Assembly: GCF_015182315.1 (NCBI RefSeq)
Contig: NZ_PRDL01000001.1
Location: forward strand, 992,001 to 1,056,000
Reading direction: 5' to 3'
Length of the DNA stretch: 64,000 nucleotides
Origin: Cellvibrio polysaccharolyticus
Lineage (GTDB): Bacteria > Pseudomonadota > Gammaproteobacteria > Pseudomonadales > Cellvibrionaceae
Made by a program: the position numbers and the translations under genes. The notes under the pieces were generated by a model. That model saw only the letters and a list, made by a program, of their open reading frames with translations. It was not told the origin of the DNA and ran no database searches. The stretch's first letter is position 1. The number at the start of each line of letters is the position of its first letter. This document shows positions 45,987-54,816 of the stretch, one piece after another.

Positions 45987-46033
45987 AACCAACGGACAGA
46001 TTGGCACTTTTTTATTCTCCACCGGAAAAATTA

Positions 46034-46070
46034 ATGGCCTGAGTCGGAGTATTGTCTCGACTCAGGCCAT
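46034..46070 (-). terminator. terminator of TonB receptor 2
   Basis: ATGGCCTGAGTCG and CGACTCAGGCCAT are perfect 13-bp complements around 11 bases. On the minus strand TTAATTTTT follows. It lies 15 bases past the receptor 2 stop and may also stop transcription arriving from the left. Confidence 0.8.
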
Positions 46071-46084
46071 CTCTTTGCCCGCGA

Positions 46085-48589
46085 TTAAAAATCGTAACTC
46101 ACTTTTGCATGGTACTGGGTTCCCAAACTGCCTTCCGGGCTGTTGAAACTGTACTTGGTAACCGAGGTTCCCCTGGTGTTCACATAATCCGGATAGCTTT
46201 CGAAAATATTATGCGCGCCTATATTGATACGCACACCTTCCAGTGAACCGGAAAAGCGGTAGCCCAGGTCAAGGTCAACAATGGTTTGCTCACTGAAGGT
46301 TTGATCCGGCGTAGCACTGGTTGCCAGGTTGTTAACCCGCGCCACCCATTCGCCGTAATGGCGGGCATTAACATTCACGCTCCATTGTTCAATGTTCCAT
46401 CCGGCACTTAACACCAGTTTGTACTTGGGAATTCCTTCTTCAATACTCGATATATTCGAACGTCCTACAATCGCACTGGCCGGAATAACATCGCCATTGG
46501 CATTGACGCTGTCGCGCGCGCCAGTAACTTCGGTGTCGTTACGTACAAAGCCCAATTTGAAATTAACATCTCCGTATTGATCCAGTTCCAACTGATAGTC
46601 AGCGGTCAGTTCAATGCCTCGCGTGCGGGTATCCAGAATATTGGTAAAAAATGCCGCGTTCTGAATATTCTCGTAAGGCGTCCCGGAAAAAATGGGCGCC
46701 AGCCTGTCCCAGGTAATATTCTCGGAGAGTTGTATGCGGTCTTTAATTTCAATGTGGTAAGCGTCCAGCGTTACACTGAAATTATCCAGCGGCGTCCATA
46801 CCAGGCCTACTGACAGGTTGTCAGATTTTTCCGGTTTTAACGAAGAGCCGCCCAGCAACCTTGCCGCTTCGCTGGTAGGTAACAAGGTACGTTGAATAAC
46901 ATCGGTAGGTACGCCGTTAATCAATGGCGTTGTTTTGCTGTAGGCCGAATAGCCAAGCTGTACCACCGACGGTGCGCGGTACCCGTTACCAAACGTTGAA
47001 CGTAGCGAAAGTGTATCGGTAAATTTGAAGCGCAAGGATGCTTTGGCGGTATTGGCTGAACCAAAGTCCGAATAATCTTCTGCTCTTAGAGCAAGCCCCA
47101 AATCCAGCCGCTCATTGGGGCTGCCTTCAAAAGAAAGATAAACACTTTTTACATTACGCGATACCGCCCGCTCGTCCTGGTCGGTAATCCCATAATAAAT
47201 AGCGGGAACGCCCACACCAATAACCGGGCTCGGGTTAAAAAACGGGCCTTCGGTATGCGCAATCGGATCGCCGGCGGTTAACTCATATTCATCCCAACGC
47301 CAGGCAACACCGGCCAGAATCGTTAAGGGGCTGGAAAGAAAATTGACCGGTAAATCGAGGGTATAATCCAGCGCTGAGTTAGCTTGCGCATTTTCGCGAT
47401 TGCCTGAATAAAAATACGCCGGGCTATCCGGGCCAAAGCTGGGATTGAGCTGGTTGTCTTCAAACGACTTTAACTGATCAATACCGTAATTGACGTAAAA
47501 ATCAAATTTTCCTCTCTCACCATTATCCTGCTGTAAACCCACGGTGGCGGCGTAGTCCGTGGTTTTGTAGATGTTGATGGGTGTGCGGCCGTCCGGAAAG
47601 CGCTGCTGAAAAAAGGGAGATTGGATTAATAAGGAGTTGGTCAGCGGCCGGTCATAAAAATTCAAACCCACCGTGGTCTTATGGCCGTAGGTTGCAAAGC
47701 CATAAAGCGAAAGGGTATCGCTGAGCGGTAAGTTAAGGTTCGCCAAAAAGTTGTAGTGGTCTTTGGTTTCCGGTGAGCCAAAAGGCCAATTGCGGTAGGC
47801 CGTTTCTTCTCGCGGATCGGGTTGGCCATTGACCGGTTTGTAAAAGGGGCGCGGATCGGAGTCGGTATTGTTTGCCAGCTTTCTGTCAGAGGCGAAGGCC
47901 GACACGGTTAATGATCCGCCATCACCTATTTCAAAACCTTTCCAACCGTTTATCTGGTTATGCTCACCATCGCCGCGAATCCATTCCGAATAACGGTAGC
48001 TGATGCCGCCACCTTCTTTGGCATCTTTCAATACGATATTAATAACCCCGGCAATCGCATCCGAGCCGTATTGCGCCGCCGCACCATCACGCAGTACTTC
48101 AACACGCGCAATAGCCGCTACCGGAATCAAACTCAGGTCAACCGGGTTGGCACCGCGCCCGCCGTTATAATTTTGCCGGGTAAAGTTTGCGCCCTGATGA
48201 CGGCGTTTGCCGTTAATTAAAACCAGCGTCTGATCCGCCGATAAACCGCGCAATGCTGCGCCCACCGGAATGGAGGATGAAAAACCGCCGGTGGGTGTGC
48301 TGGGTAATGAAAAAGACGGGGTCAGTTTTAGCAGTGCCGATGAAAGGTCATGAGCACCGGTGCTATCGAGTTTTTCAAAGCCGATAATGTCAACAGGCGA
48401 GGACGCTTCGAGATGGCTTAAATCTTTTCGTTGTGTACCGGTTACGACAATCGTTTCTGTGTCTTCCCGTGCTTTACGAACTTCATTGTTTGTCGGGGTT
48501 GTTGCAGCGTAAGCGGTTTGCGCGAGCGTTGCAGAAATGGCGGCAATAGCCAGAGTTAACTTATCGGGTTTCGATAAAAGTCTGAGCAC
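46085..48589 (-). CDS. TonB-dependent receptor 2
   Basis: An 834-residue outer-membrane receptor. A signal peptide ends near AYAA. A TonB-box-like ETIVVTGTQR precedes a plug with VEVLRDGAAAQYGSDAIAGVINIVLKDAKEGGG, the pattern of large receptors common in Xanthomonads and Caulobacter, and the barrel ends in YDF. GTG 48589 is set as start by AGGAG at 48598-48602 with eight-base spacing; the longer upstream frame lacks a site. It belongs to a different subfamily from receptors 1 and 3. It lies downstream of the LLM pair on the same strand but is separated by 451 bases and a hairpin repeat, so it probably has its own promoter. Confidence 0.93.
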   Translation of the reverse strand: MLRLLSKPDKLTLAIAAISATLAQTAYAATTPTNNEVRKAREDTETIVVTGTQRKDLSHLEASSPVDIIGFEKLDSTGAHDLSSALLKLTPSFSLPSTPTGGFSSSIPVGAALRGLSADQTLVLINGKRRHQGANFTRQNYNGGRGANPVDLSLIPVAAIARVEVLRDGAAAQYGSDAIAGVINIVLKDAKEGGGISYRYSEWIRGDGEHNQINGWKGFEIGDGGSLTVSAFASDRKLANNTDSDPRPFYKPVNGQPDPREETAYRNWPFGSPETKDHYNFLANLNLPLSDTLSLYGFATYGHKTTVGLNFYDRPLTNSLLIQSPFFQQRFPDGRTPINIYKTTDYAATVGLQQDNGERGKFDFYVNYGIDQLKSFEDNQLNPSFGPDSPAYFYSGNRENAQANSALDYTLDLPVNFLSSPLTILAGVAWRWDEYELTAGDPIAHTEGPFFNPSPVIGVGVPAIYYGITDQDERAVSRNVKSVYLSFEGSPNERLDLGLALRAEDYSDFGSANTAKASLRFKFTDTLSLRSTFGNGYRAPSVVQLGYSAYSKTTPLINGVPTDVIQRTLLPTSEAARLLGGSSLKPEKSDNLSVGLVWTPLDNFSVTLDAYHIEIKDRIQLSENITWDRLAPIFSGTPYENIQNAAFFTNILDTRTRGIELTADYQLELDQYGDVNFKLGFVRNDTEVTGARDSVNANGDVIPASAIVGRSNISSIEEGIPKYKLVLSAGWNIEQWSVNVNARHYGEWVARVNNLATSATPDQTFSEQTIVDLDLGYRFSGSLEGVRINIGAHNIFESYPDYVNTRGTSVTKYSFNSPEGSLGTQYHAKVSYDF

Positions 48590-48751
48590 AATCAATTCTC
48601 CTTGTGGGATAAGGTTAGGATTTATATTCGCGTAAATGTGATACACAAACTGGAAGAGCAAATCCTGTGCCACAGAAAAAATAAAATGCAGGCCTTTGTT
48701 GATGCAGGTTAAGGCGATGAGGAAAATTGTTATGTTTGTTATTCAGCGTAT

Positions 48752-48774
48752 AAATTAAACAGTTGGTTTAATTT
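48752..48774. promoter_or_regulatory. palindrome upstream of TonB receptor 2
   Basis: AAATTAAAC and GTTTAATTT form a perfect 9-bp dyad with a 5-base centre, 163 bases before the receptor 2 start. It could be an operator or part of an AT-rich upstream element; no known consensus is matched. Confidence 0.35.
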
Positions 48775-48877
48775 GCGCATTTCGCAGCGAGGAGTTATTA
48801 ATAAAATTTCTAAATAAATTTTAAAGGGAGATTAAGGAAGGATGTTTTTTATTGGAAGGGTAGTTTTCATTCCGACC

Positions 48878-48983
48878 GTTCATCATTAGGCTGTTTGTTC
48901 CAAAAACGCATGAACACATCCCTGTGGCTCCGACGAGTCATCCCTGACTCGACGGTTTTGGAACAAACAGCCTAATGATGAAC
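48878..48983 (+). repeat. long-hairpin intergenic repeat, copy 3
   Basis: A perfect 28-bp inverted repeat (48878-48905 against 48956-48983) encloses a core that differs from copy 1 at only four positions, including one extra C. The arm sequence differs from copies 1 and 2 except for the inner CAAAA/TTTTG. The inner hairpin CGAGTCA-TCCC-TGACTCG is intact; GTAG reads GTGG here. It lies 57 bases past the stop of the upstream monooxygenase gene. Confidence 0.85.
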
Positions 48984-49040
48984 TCGCTTTGTGCCGGTAT
49001 GAGGCTCTTCAAAAACCTGTTTGAAGCCGAAGCTCTTTTT

Positions 49041-50174
49041 CTAGCGGTGACCCCGCACCAAAGGCAAAACCTCTTCGCCAACCCGATAAGCCTCTTCAAG
49101 GTGAGGTGTGCTGGCGAGAATAAAAGCATCAGCCCCCAACTGCACCAACTCATCCAGCCGCTCTGCCACCTGCTCATAACTACCCACAATACCTTGCCCC
49201 TGACCGCCACGTAGCAAATTGAAACCGGACCACACATTGGGTTCAATAATCAAATCTTTGTAGCTGTTGATCGCACCCGGTCGGAATTTACTCTGGCGAT
49301 TTGCACCCACAGAATCACCACCACCGCGATTACCCAGTGCATCCAGGGTTTCACGGCTTACTCTATCAAAGCCTTTTTTCACTTCTGCCCAGGCCTCTTC
49401 TTCGGTAGGGCGGGCAATGATATCAACGCGCACCGCGCATTTGATTTTACGACCCAGGGTATCGGTGCGGGTTTTTACCCGATCAAACTTGTCTTTCAAC
49501 TGGGCGAAAGGCTCCAGCCAGGAAAGGTAATAATCAGCATGTTTTGACGCGGATACCAGTGCGGCATCTGATGAACCGGAAAAATAAATTTCCGGAAATT
49601 CTTCTTCGCTGAGCGGGTAGGGTAGTGCGGCATCTTCTACCTGATAAAAGCGACCCTTGTAGGAGAAGTTCTCGCCGCGCCACACGCCGCGCAAAATATC
49701 GAGAAATTCCGTGGTGCGGGTATAGCGGCTGTCGTGATCCACCGAGTCGCCCCACCATAATTGGGACGGGCCGCCACCGCCGGTAATGATATTAAACAGC
49801 GCCCGGCCATTGGTGGCGCGTTGCAGACTGGCGGTCATTCTTGCTGCGGTAACCGGGTTTAAAAAACCAGGCTGGAAGGCCAGCATAAAACGGAAGGTGC
49901 TGGTTTCTCTGGCCAGAAAAGAAGAGATTGCCCAAGGTTCATCGGTCATGGGAAATGAAGGAATCAAACCGCCCTGAAAACCGGAAATTTCAGCGGCGCG
50001 AGCAATTTCGGCGAGATAATCAATGTAAGCGAAGCCATCGTCTTTGCGACCACTCAAGCCGGCTTTGCGAATGCTGTTGTTATTCGGCAGCCAGTCGCCG
50101 CGAAAGGGTTCATGCGCACGGAGTGAGCTGGGTTCACCGTGAGTGGGTATGCGCCAGTGAAAATCAATTGTCAT
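49041..50174 (-). CDS. LLM-class flavin monooxygenase, SsuD-like (1)
   Basis: A 377-residue alkanesulfonate-monooxygenase-type enzyme. FHWRIPTHGEP opening, YIDYLAEIARAAEISGFQGGLIPSF, SLQRATNGRALFNIITGGG and SSDAALVSASKHADYYLSW match SsuD relatives, which release sulfite from sulfonates using FMNH2 and O2. The C-terminus GSYEQVAERLDELVQLGADAFILASTPHLEEAYRVG is shared with the next gene, so the two are paralogues. Exact substrate is not predictable. Co-directional with the ABC importer operon, 26 bases behind the second LLM gene. Confidence 0.9.
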   Translation of the reverse strand: MTIDFHWRIPTHGEPSSLRAHEPFRGDWLPNNNSIRKAGLSGRKDDGFAYIDYLAEIARAAEISGFQGGLIPSFPMTDEPWAISSFLARETSTFRFMLAFQPGFLNPVTAARMTASLQRATNGRALFNIITGGGGPSQLWWGDSVDHDSRYTRTTEFLDILRGVWRGENFSYKGRFYQVEDAALPYPLSEEEFPEIYFSGSSDAALVSASKHADYYLSWLEPFAQLKDKFDRVKTRTDTLGRKIKCAVRVDIIARPTEEEAWAEVKKGFDRVSRETLDALGNRGGGDSVGANRQSKFRPGAINSYKDLIIEPNVWSGFNLLRGGQGQGIVGSYEQVAERLDELVQLGADAFILASTPHLEEAYRVGEEVLPLVRGHR

Positions 50175-50200
50175 AAAAAATCCTCATCGAAAAGGGCATG

Positions 50201-51277
50201 TCAGGCGGTGGCTTTTTGCTGCCCCGATAAAATGTCACGTAATGCGGGAAGCACATGCTCACCAATCCGGTAAGCTTCCTCGAGATGAGGGCTGGCACCG
50301 AGAATAAGATGTTGAAACCCTGCCTCTACCCAGCTTTGCAGCTGTGCAATAACTTGTTCATAGCTGCCCACCAGTTGAGCCGCCGCTCCGCTTGAGTGGT
50401 TTTCAGGAAGGCGGTAGAGAGAGCCGGAGATGCGTGCAGCCTGCAAAGAGCCATCATGCTGTTGTTGGCTGTGAATACGCTCGGCATCAAACAGGGCTTC
50501 CTGTTCGGTTTCCCGGGCGATCACATTAACGCGCAACGCGTACTGCAAGGTGCGGGATTGCTGCCGGGCATATTCTTCCAACCTTTCGCGCTGTGCATGA
50601 AGCGCCGTTGCTGCTTGTGCAGAAAAAATATGTACGTCTGCTTGAGTGGCTGAAAGTTTTAGTGAAGCATCATCATTGCCGGAAAGAAAAACCTGTGGTG
50701 CCGGGTGTCCGGCCAGCGGGCCTTTGAAACCCCCGGCAAGCACCTCAAAATAATCACCTTTAAAAGTGACATCGGCGCCGTTAATAACGCCCTGCGCGAC
50801 GGTGATAAATTCGCCAATGCGGTCATTAACTTTTTCGTCGGGTAAAAAGTCTGCCTGTTTTTTTCGTGCCTGCTGGTCATCGCCACGGGTGATATGCCAG
50901 GCAAAGCGGCCATGGGTATATCGCTGGAAACTGACCGCATTTTTGGCTGCGTAAACAGCGGAGCCACGAGAGGCTTCAAATTCGGTAAGTAACACCAGAT
51001 GCCGCACGCTGCGCGCGAGGTAGCCGGCAATAATCCAGGATTCGTCACCGTCGGTATCGTGTTGAATATGAAGGCCATTGAAACCACTCAGGTCAGCGGC
51101 GCGAGCGATTTGGTGGAGGTAATCAAAATAGTTAAACGCTTTTCCGCGCGGATCGCTTACCCCGTCGGTGAACGGAGGCGGGTCATCTTTCAAGCGCTCT
51201 GCGCGTTTGCGCAAGCGGGCGTCGCCGTAGCGCGCATCGGTGTTGGACGGTAGTTGCCAATACACAGTGGCTGTCAT
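50201..51277 (-). CDS. LLM-class flavin monooxygenase, SsuD-like (2), diverged
   Basis: A 358-residue paralogue of the preceding entry, matching it in NYFDYLHQIARAADLSGFNG, SFQRYTHGRFAWHITRGDD, SGNDDASLKLSATQADVHIF and the terminal PHLEEAYRIGEHVLPALRD. It is shorter in the region after the barrel centre (the stretch holding GGDSVGANRQSKF in its neighbour is replaced by a Ser/Gln-rich part). The WWGDSV substrate-side loop is missing, so substrate choice has probably changed. It follows the binding-protein gene by 57 bases and is part of the same operon. Confidence 0.87.
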   Translation of the reverse strand: MTATVYWQLPSNTDARYGDARLRKRAERLKDDPPPFTDGVSDPRGKAFNYFDYLHQIARAADLSGFNGLHIQHDTDGDESWIIAGYLARSVRHLVLLTEFEASRGSAVYAAKNAVSFQRYTHGRFAWHITRGDDQQARKKQADFLPDEKVNDRIGEFITVAQGVINGADVTFKGDYFEVLAGGFKGPLAGHPAPQVFLSGNDDASLKLSATQADVHIFSAQAATALHAQRERLEEYARQQSRTLQYALRVNVIARETEQEALFDAERIHSQQQHDGSLQAARISGSLYRLPENHSSGAAAQLVGSYEQVIAQLQSWVEAGFQHLILGASPHLEEAYRIGEHVLPALRDILSGQQKATA

Positions 51278-51334
51278 TGCGAATCTCCATAAAATCTTTA
51301 TTGGCCGAATGCGGGAGTAAAAAGGTCAGTTGTT

Positions 51335-53200
51335 CTAGTTACTGCTTTGCACGCCGGTGCTGTCCCACCAGGTAGAAATTACCCATTCATAAGCGTTGTA
51401 ATACAGCGGCAGGATTTCCGGCCGCTTCAAACGCTGGTGATGGATGATGTGGTGATTGGTGAGGTAGCGCCATGGCTGTATGTAATGGCTATGCATCAAT
51501 ACGCGATCCAGTGCGCGCCCGGTGTATTTCAACTCGTCGTAGGAGTCGGCATCCAGCAGGCGGGTAATCAGCGCATCTACCACGGGCGATTTCACCCCGA
51601 GCAAATTCTCCGAGCCGGGTTTGTCGGCATCGGCGCTGTTAAATTTTCGCCATAACTCGGCGCCTGGCATGCGCGATTCCCGCAAGCCGATGGGTGCAAA
51701 ATCAAAATCAAAGGTAGACAGCAGCGCGCGCGAGGTGGCCGCATCGGAATTGCGGTGTCTCACATCAATACCGATTTTGGTCAGGTTAAGGTAGTAAGGG
51801 TCGAGCAACATATTGCCGCCACGGCTGCCGCTGACTTCAATAACGAAAGGCTCCCCGGCGGCATTGCGCAAGGCGCCATCGCGATAGGTCCAACCGGCTT
51901 CTTCAAACAAATCCAGCGCCCGCATCAAATTTTTTCTCAGGCTTGACGGTGGTTTGGTTGAGGGCAATTGCACGCTGGGGCCAAAAACAGCCGGGTCCAG
52001 CTGGTCGCGATAAGGCTCGAGGATGGCAAGTTCTTCCGGGCCTGGCAGGCCGGTTGCTTCCAGCTCTGTGGTGGCAAAGTAGCTATAAACCCGGCTGAAC
52101 TGGTTATCAAATATTTTTTGATTCACCCATTCAAAATCCAGGGCATGATTCAGCGCTTCACGCACTTTCGGGTCCTGAAAACGTTCGTGTCGTAAATTAA
52201 AGCCGTGGCCAACCATGGCGGGTGGGTTTTTGTGGGGGACTTTTTCCTTGATCAGTTCACCGCTTTTAAAACGGTGGCCAATGTACTGGCAGCACCAGTA
52301 ACGCATTTGATGCTCCATAAAAAAATCGTATTGCCCGGCGCGCAGTGCTGACACCTGGGTATCGCGGTCTTTATAAAGTTTGTATACCACTGTGTCGAAG
52401 TTGAGTGTGCCGCGGCGTACCGGAATATTGCTTCCCCAATAATCCGGATTGCGGCGATAGGTAATCCCGCGGGATTCAACCGCGCGCTCAATCAGGTAGG
52501 GGCCGCTGGTTACCGGGTGCTCATGGCGTAACTTGTCAAAGTCGGTACGCTCCCCGTCGGCGCCAACACCCCACTTGGGCGAGAAAACCGGCAGGCTGCC
52601 TGCAACAAAAGGCAAGTCGCGACCTTTACGGGTAAAGGCAAAATAAACGGTTTTGTTATCAAGAATTTGCAGTGCGGCTATTTCTGCAAAATAGGAGCGG
52701 AAAATCGGGCTGGCGTTAGTGGCGGTAAGGGTGTCGTAAGAATATTTTACATCGTAGGCGGTAACCGGATCGCCGTTGGAAAAACGCGCTTGCGGATGCA
52801 GGCGAAAGGTCACGCCGCTGAAATCTTCATCGACAATAATATCTTTTGCCAATAGTCCGTACTGGGTGTTGCGTTCATCCAGGCTGTATACCGTAAGCGT
52901 TTCAAACATCAGCTCCAGCAGGCCGGGTGCCGGGCGTCCTTTCAGGCTGAAAGGGTTGAACTTGTCGAAGCTGCTGTTAGCACCGGTATTGGACAGGTTC
53001 AATACGCCGCCTTTAGGCGCATCGGGGTTTACATAATCAAAATGAGTAAAATCTTCCGGGTATTTGGGATCGCCGAACTGCGCAAAAGCATGTTGATAAG
53101 ACTGGGTGGCACTACTGACCAGCAGCATCAATGCCAGCAGAAATAAAGATTGCCTCGGGTGCGGAAGTTTTAAACCTGATGTGCGAAAAAAATGAAACAT
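51335..53200 (-). CDS. ABC transporter substrate-binding protein, family 5 (YejA-like)
   Basis: A 621-residue periplasmic binding protein. A signal peptide (FLLALMLLVSSATQSYQHAFA) precedes an SBP_bac_5 fold. Near the start is the YejA-type FTHFDYVNPDAPKGGVLNLSNTGANSSFDKFNPFSLKG. Further in come VTAYDVKYSYDTL and the aromatic-rich C-terminus. Family members bind peptides, microcin C or opine-like ligands. Gap to the ATPase gene is 35 bases. In E. coli this gene is first (yejA); here it is fourth, after both permeases and the ATPase. Confidence 0.92.
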   Translation of the reverse strand: MFHFFRTSGLKLPHPRQSLFLLALMLLVSSATQSYQHAFAQFGDPKYPEDFTHFDYVNPDAPKGGVLNLSNTGANSSFDKFNPFSLKGRPAPGLLELMFETLTVYSLDERNTQYGLLAKDIIVDEDFSGVTFRLHPQARFSNGDPVTAYDVKYSYDTLTATNASPIFRSYFAEIAALQILDNKTVYFAFTRKGRDLPFVAGSLPVFSPKWGVGADGERTDFDKLRHEHPVTSGPYLIERAVESRGITYRRNPDYWGSNIPVRRGTLNFDTVVYKLYKDRDTQVSALRAGQYDFFMEHQMRYWCCQYIGHRFKSGELIKEKVPHKNPPAMVGHGFNLRHERFQDPKVREALNHALDFEWVNQKIFDNQFSRVYSYFATTELEATGLPGPEELAILEPYRDQLDPAVFGPSVQLPSTKPPSSLRKNLMRALDLFEEAGWTYRDGALRNAAGEPFVIEVSGSRGGNMLLDPYYLNLTKIGIDVRHRNSDAATSRALLSTFDFDFAPIGLRESRMPGAELWRKFNSADADKPGSENLLGVKSPVVDALITRLLDADSYDELKYTGRALDRVLMHSHYIQPWRYLTNHHIIHHQRLKRPEILPLYYNAYEWVISTWWDSTGVQSSN

Positions 53201-53235
53201 AGTCTTATATGGATAACCCGTAAATGGCGAAAGAT

Positions 53236-54816
53236 TCAGAGCGTGGCTTGAACCAGTGTTCTGGTGTATTCATGATGCGGTTCGTTGATCAGCCGGGTCG
53301 TTTCGCCCTCTTCGACGATAACGCCGTCTTTCATCACGTATAAACGGTGAGCCAGCGCGTTAACCACGCCAAGGTCATGGCTGATTAACAGGTAGCTCAA
53401 TTGATATTTTTGTTGCAGGTGCACCAGTAGTTCCAGCACCTGCTTTTGAATGGAAACATCCAGTGCCGACGTGGGTTCATCAAGGATAAGGATTTTGGGT
53501 TCCAGCACCAAAGCGCGGGCAATGGCAATGCGCTGGCGTTGCCCACCGGAAAACTCGTGGGGATAACGGTGCAAAATCGAGGTAGGCAAGCCCACTTCTT
53601 TTAACACCTGGATAATCCGTTGCAAGCGTTGTTCTTCATCCAGCTCCGGAAAATGCAGGGCGATACCTTCGCCAATAATTTTGCGGATAGTTTGTCGGGG
53701 TGACAGCGAGCCAAACGGATCCTGGAATACCACCTGAACACTGGACCGGAAGCTCAGTTCATTTTTTCTTTTTCCGGCAGACAGAAAGTCTTCGTGATAA
53801 TAAATATCCCCGGAGTGAGGTTTGATCAGTTTGAGTATGGTTTGCGCCAGGGTGGATTTTCCCGAGCCGGACTCGCCGACAATGCCGATGGTTTCGCCAG
53901 CTCTCAAATACAAATTGGCACCGGCTACCGCGACAAAAGAGTCTTTTTTGAAAAGCGATTGCCAACCTTTGCCCTGAATCGGATATTCCACACGCAAGCT
54001 GGTGGTTTCCAGCAGTACCGGGCTGCTCTCTTCCACCGGGGTTATGTGGCGCTCCGGCAGGCTGTTGAGCAGTTTGATGGTGTAAGGATGTTGCGGTGCC
54101 TTGAACAGCTGGTCGGTTTCTCCGGTTTCAACCAGATTGCCTTTTTCCATAACCGCGACCCGTTGCGCGAAGCGCTTGACCAGGTTGAGGTCGTGGGTGA
54201 TCAGTAATATTGCCATGCCTTCTTCACGCTGCAAATCCAGCAGCAAATTGATAATGCGCGCGCGAATTGTCCAGTCCAATGCGGTAGTCGGCTCGTCGGC
54301 AATCAGCAATTTGGGGCGGCAGGCGAGCGCCATGGCGATCATCGCCCGCTGGCGTTGCCCGCCGGATAATTCATGCGGGTAACTGTCAATGCGCCTTTCC
54401 GGCTCGCGTATGCCGGTGCGAATCAACAGTTGCAAGGTTTTTTTTCTGGCTTCAACCGGCGTCAGGCTTTCATGCAGTACCAGGGTTTCAACAATCTGGT
54501 TGCCTATGGTATGCAGTGGATTAAGCGCAGTCATTGGCTCCTGAAAAATCATGGCGATATCGCGGCCGCGAATGCTGCGCAATTCATCTTCCGGAATTTC
54601 CAGCAGATTTTTGTTATCAAAAATAATTCGGCCCCGGTGTTGCGTGCCGCTCGCCAGGCGCAGAATAGACAGCGCGGTAACGGTTTTCCCCGAACCTGAT
54701 TCGCCCACCAGCGCGATACGCTCGCCGGCTTTAATGCTCAGGTTAAGGTTGTTTACCGCCAGCCGTGAACCGAATGCCACCGAGAAATTTTCTATGGAAA
54801 GTAAGGTGTTACTCAT
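53236..54816 (-). CDS. ABC transporter fused ATP-binding protein (YejF-like)
   Basis: A 526-residue protein with two complete ABC ATPase halves. The first has Walker A GESGSGKT, signature LSGGQRQR and Walker B LLIADEP. The second has GESGSGKS, FSGGQRQR and LILDEP. Each half ends with the oligopeptide-type region. Fused DppD/DppF-type ATPases like this belong to YejF/GsiA transporters. It powers uptake by the two permeases encoded upstream and overlaps the second permease gene by four bases. Confidence 0.95.
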   Translation of the reverse strand: MSNTLLSIENFSVAFGSRLAVNNLNLSIKAGERIALVGESGSGKTVTALSILRLASGTQHRGRIIFDNKNLLEIPEDELRSIRGRDIAMIFQEPMTALNPLHTIGNQIVETLVLHESLTPVEARKKTLQLLIRTGIREPERRIDSYPHELSGGQRQRAMIAMALACRPKLLIADEPTTALDWTIRARIINLLLDLQREEGMAILLITHDLNLVKRFAQRVAVMEKGNLVETGETDQLFKAPQHPYTIKLLNSLPERHITPVEESSPVLLETTSLRVEYPIQGKGWQSLFKKDSFVAVAGANLYLRAGETIGIVGESGSGKSTLAQTILKLIKPHSGDIYYHEDFLSAGKRKNELSFRSSVQVVFQDPFGSLSPRQTIRKIIGEGIALHFPELDEEQRLQRIIQVLKEVGLPTSILHRYPHEFSGGQRQRIAIARALVLEPKILILDEPTSALDVSIQKQVLELLVHLQQKYQLSYLLISHDLGVVNALAHRLYVMKDGVIVEEGETTRLINEPHHEYTRTLVQATL

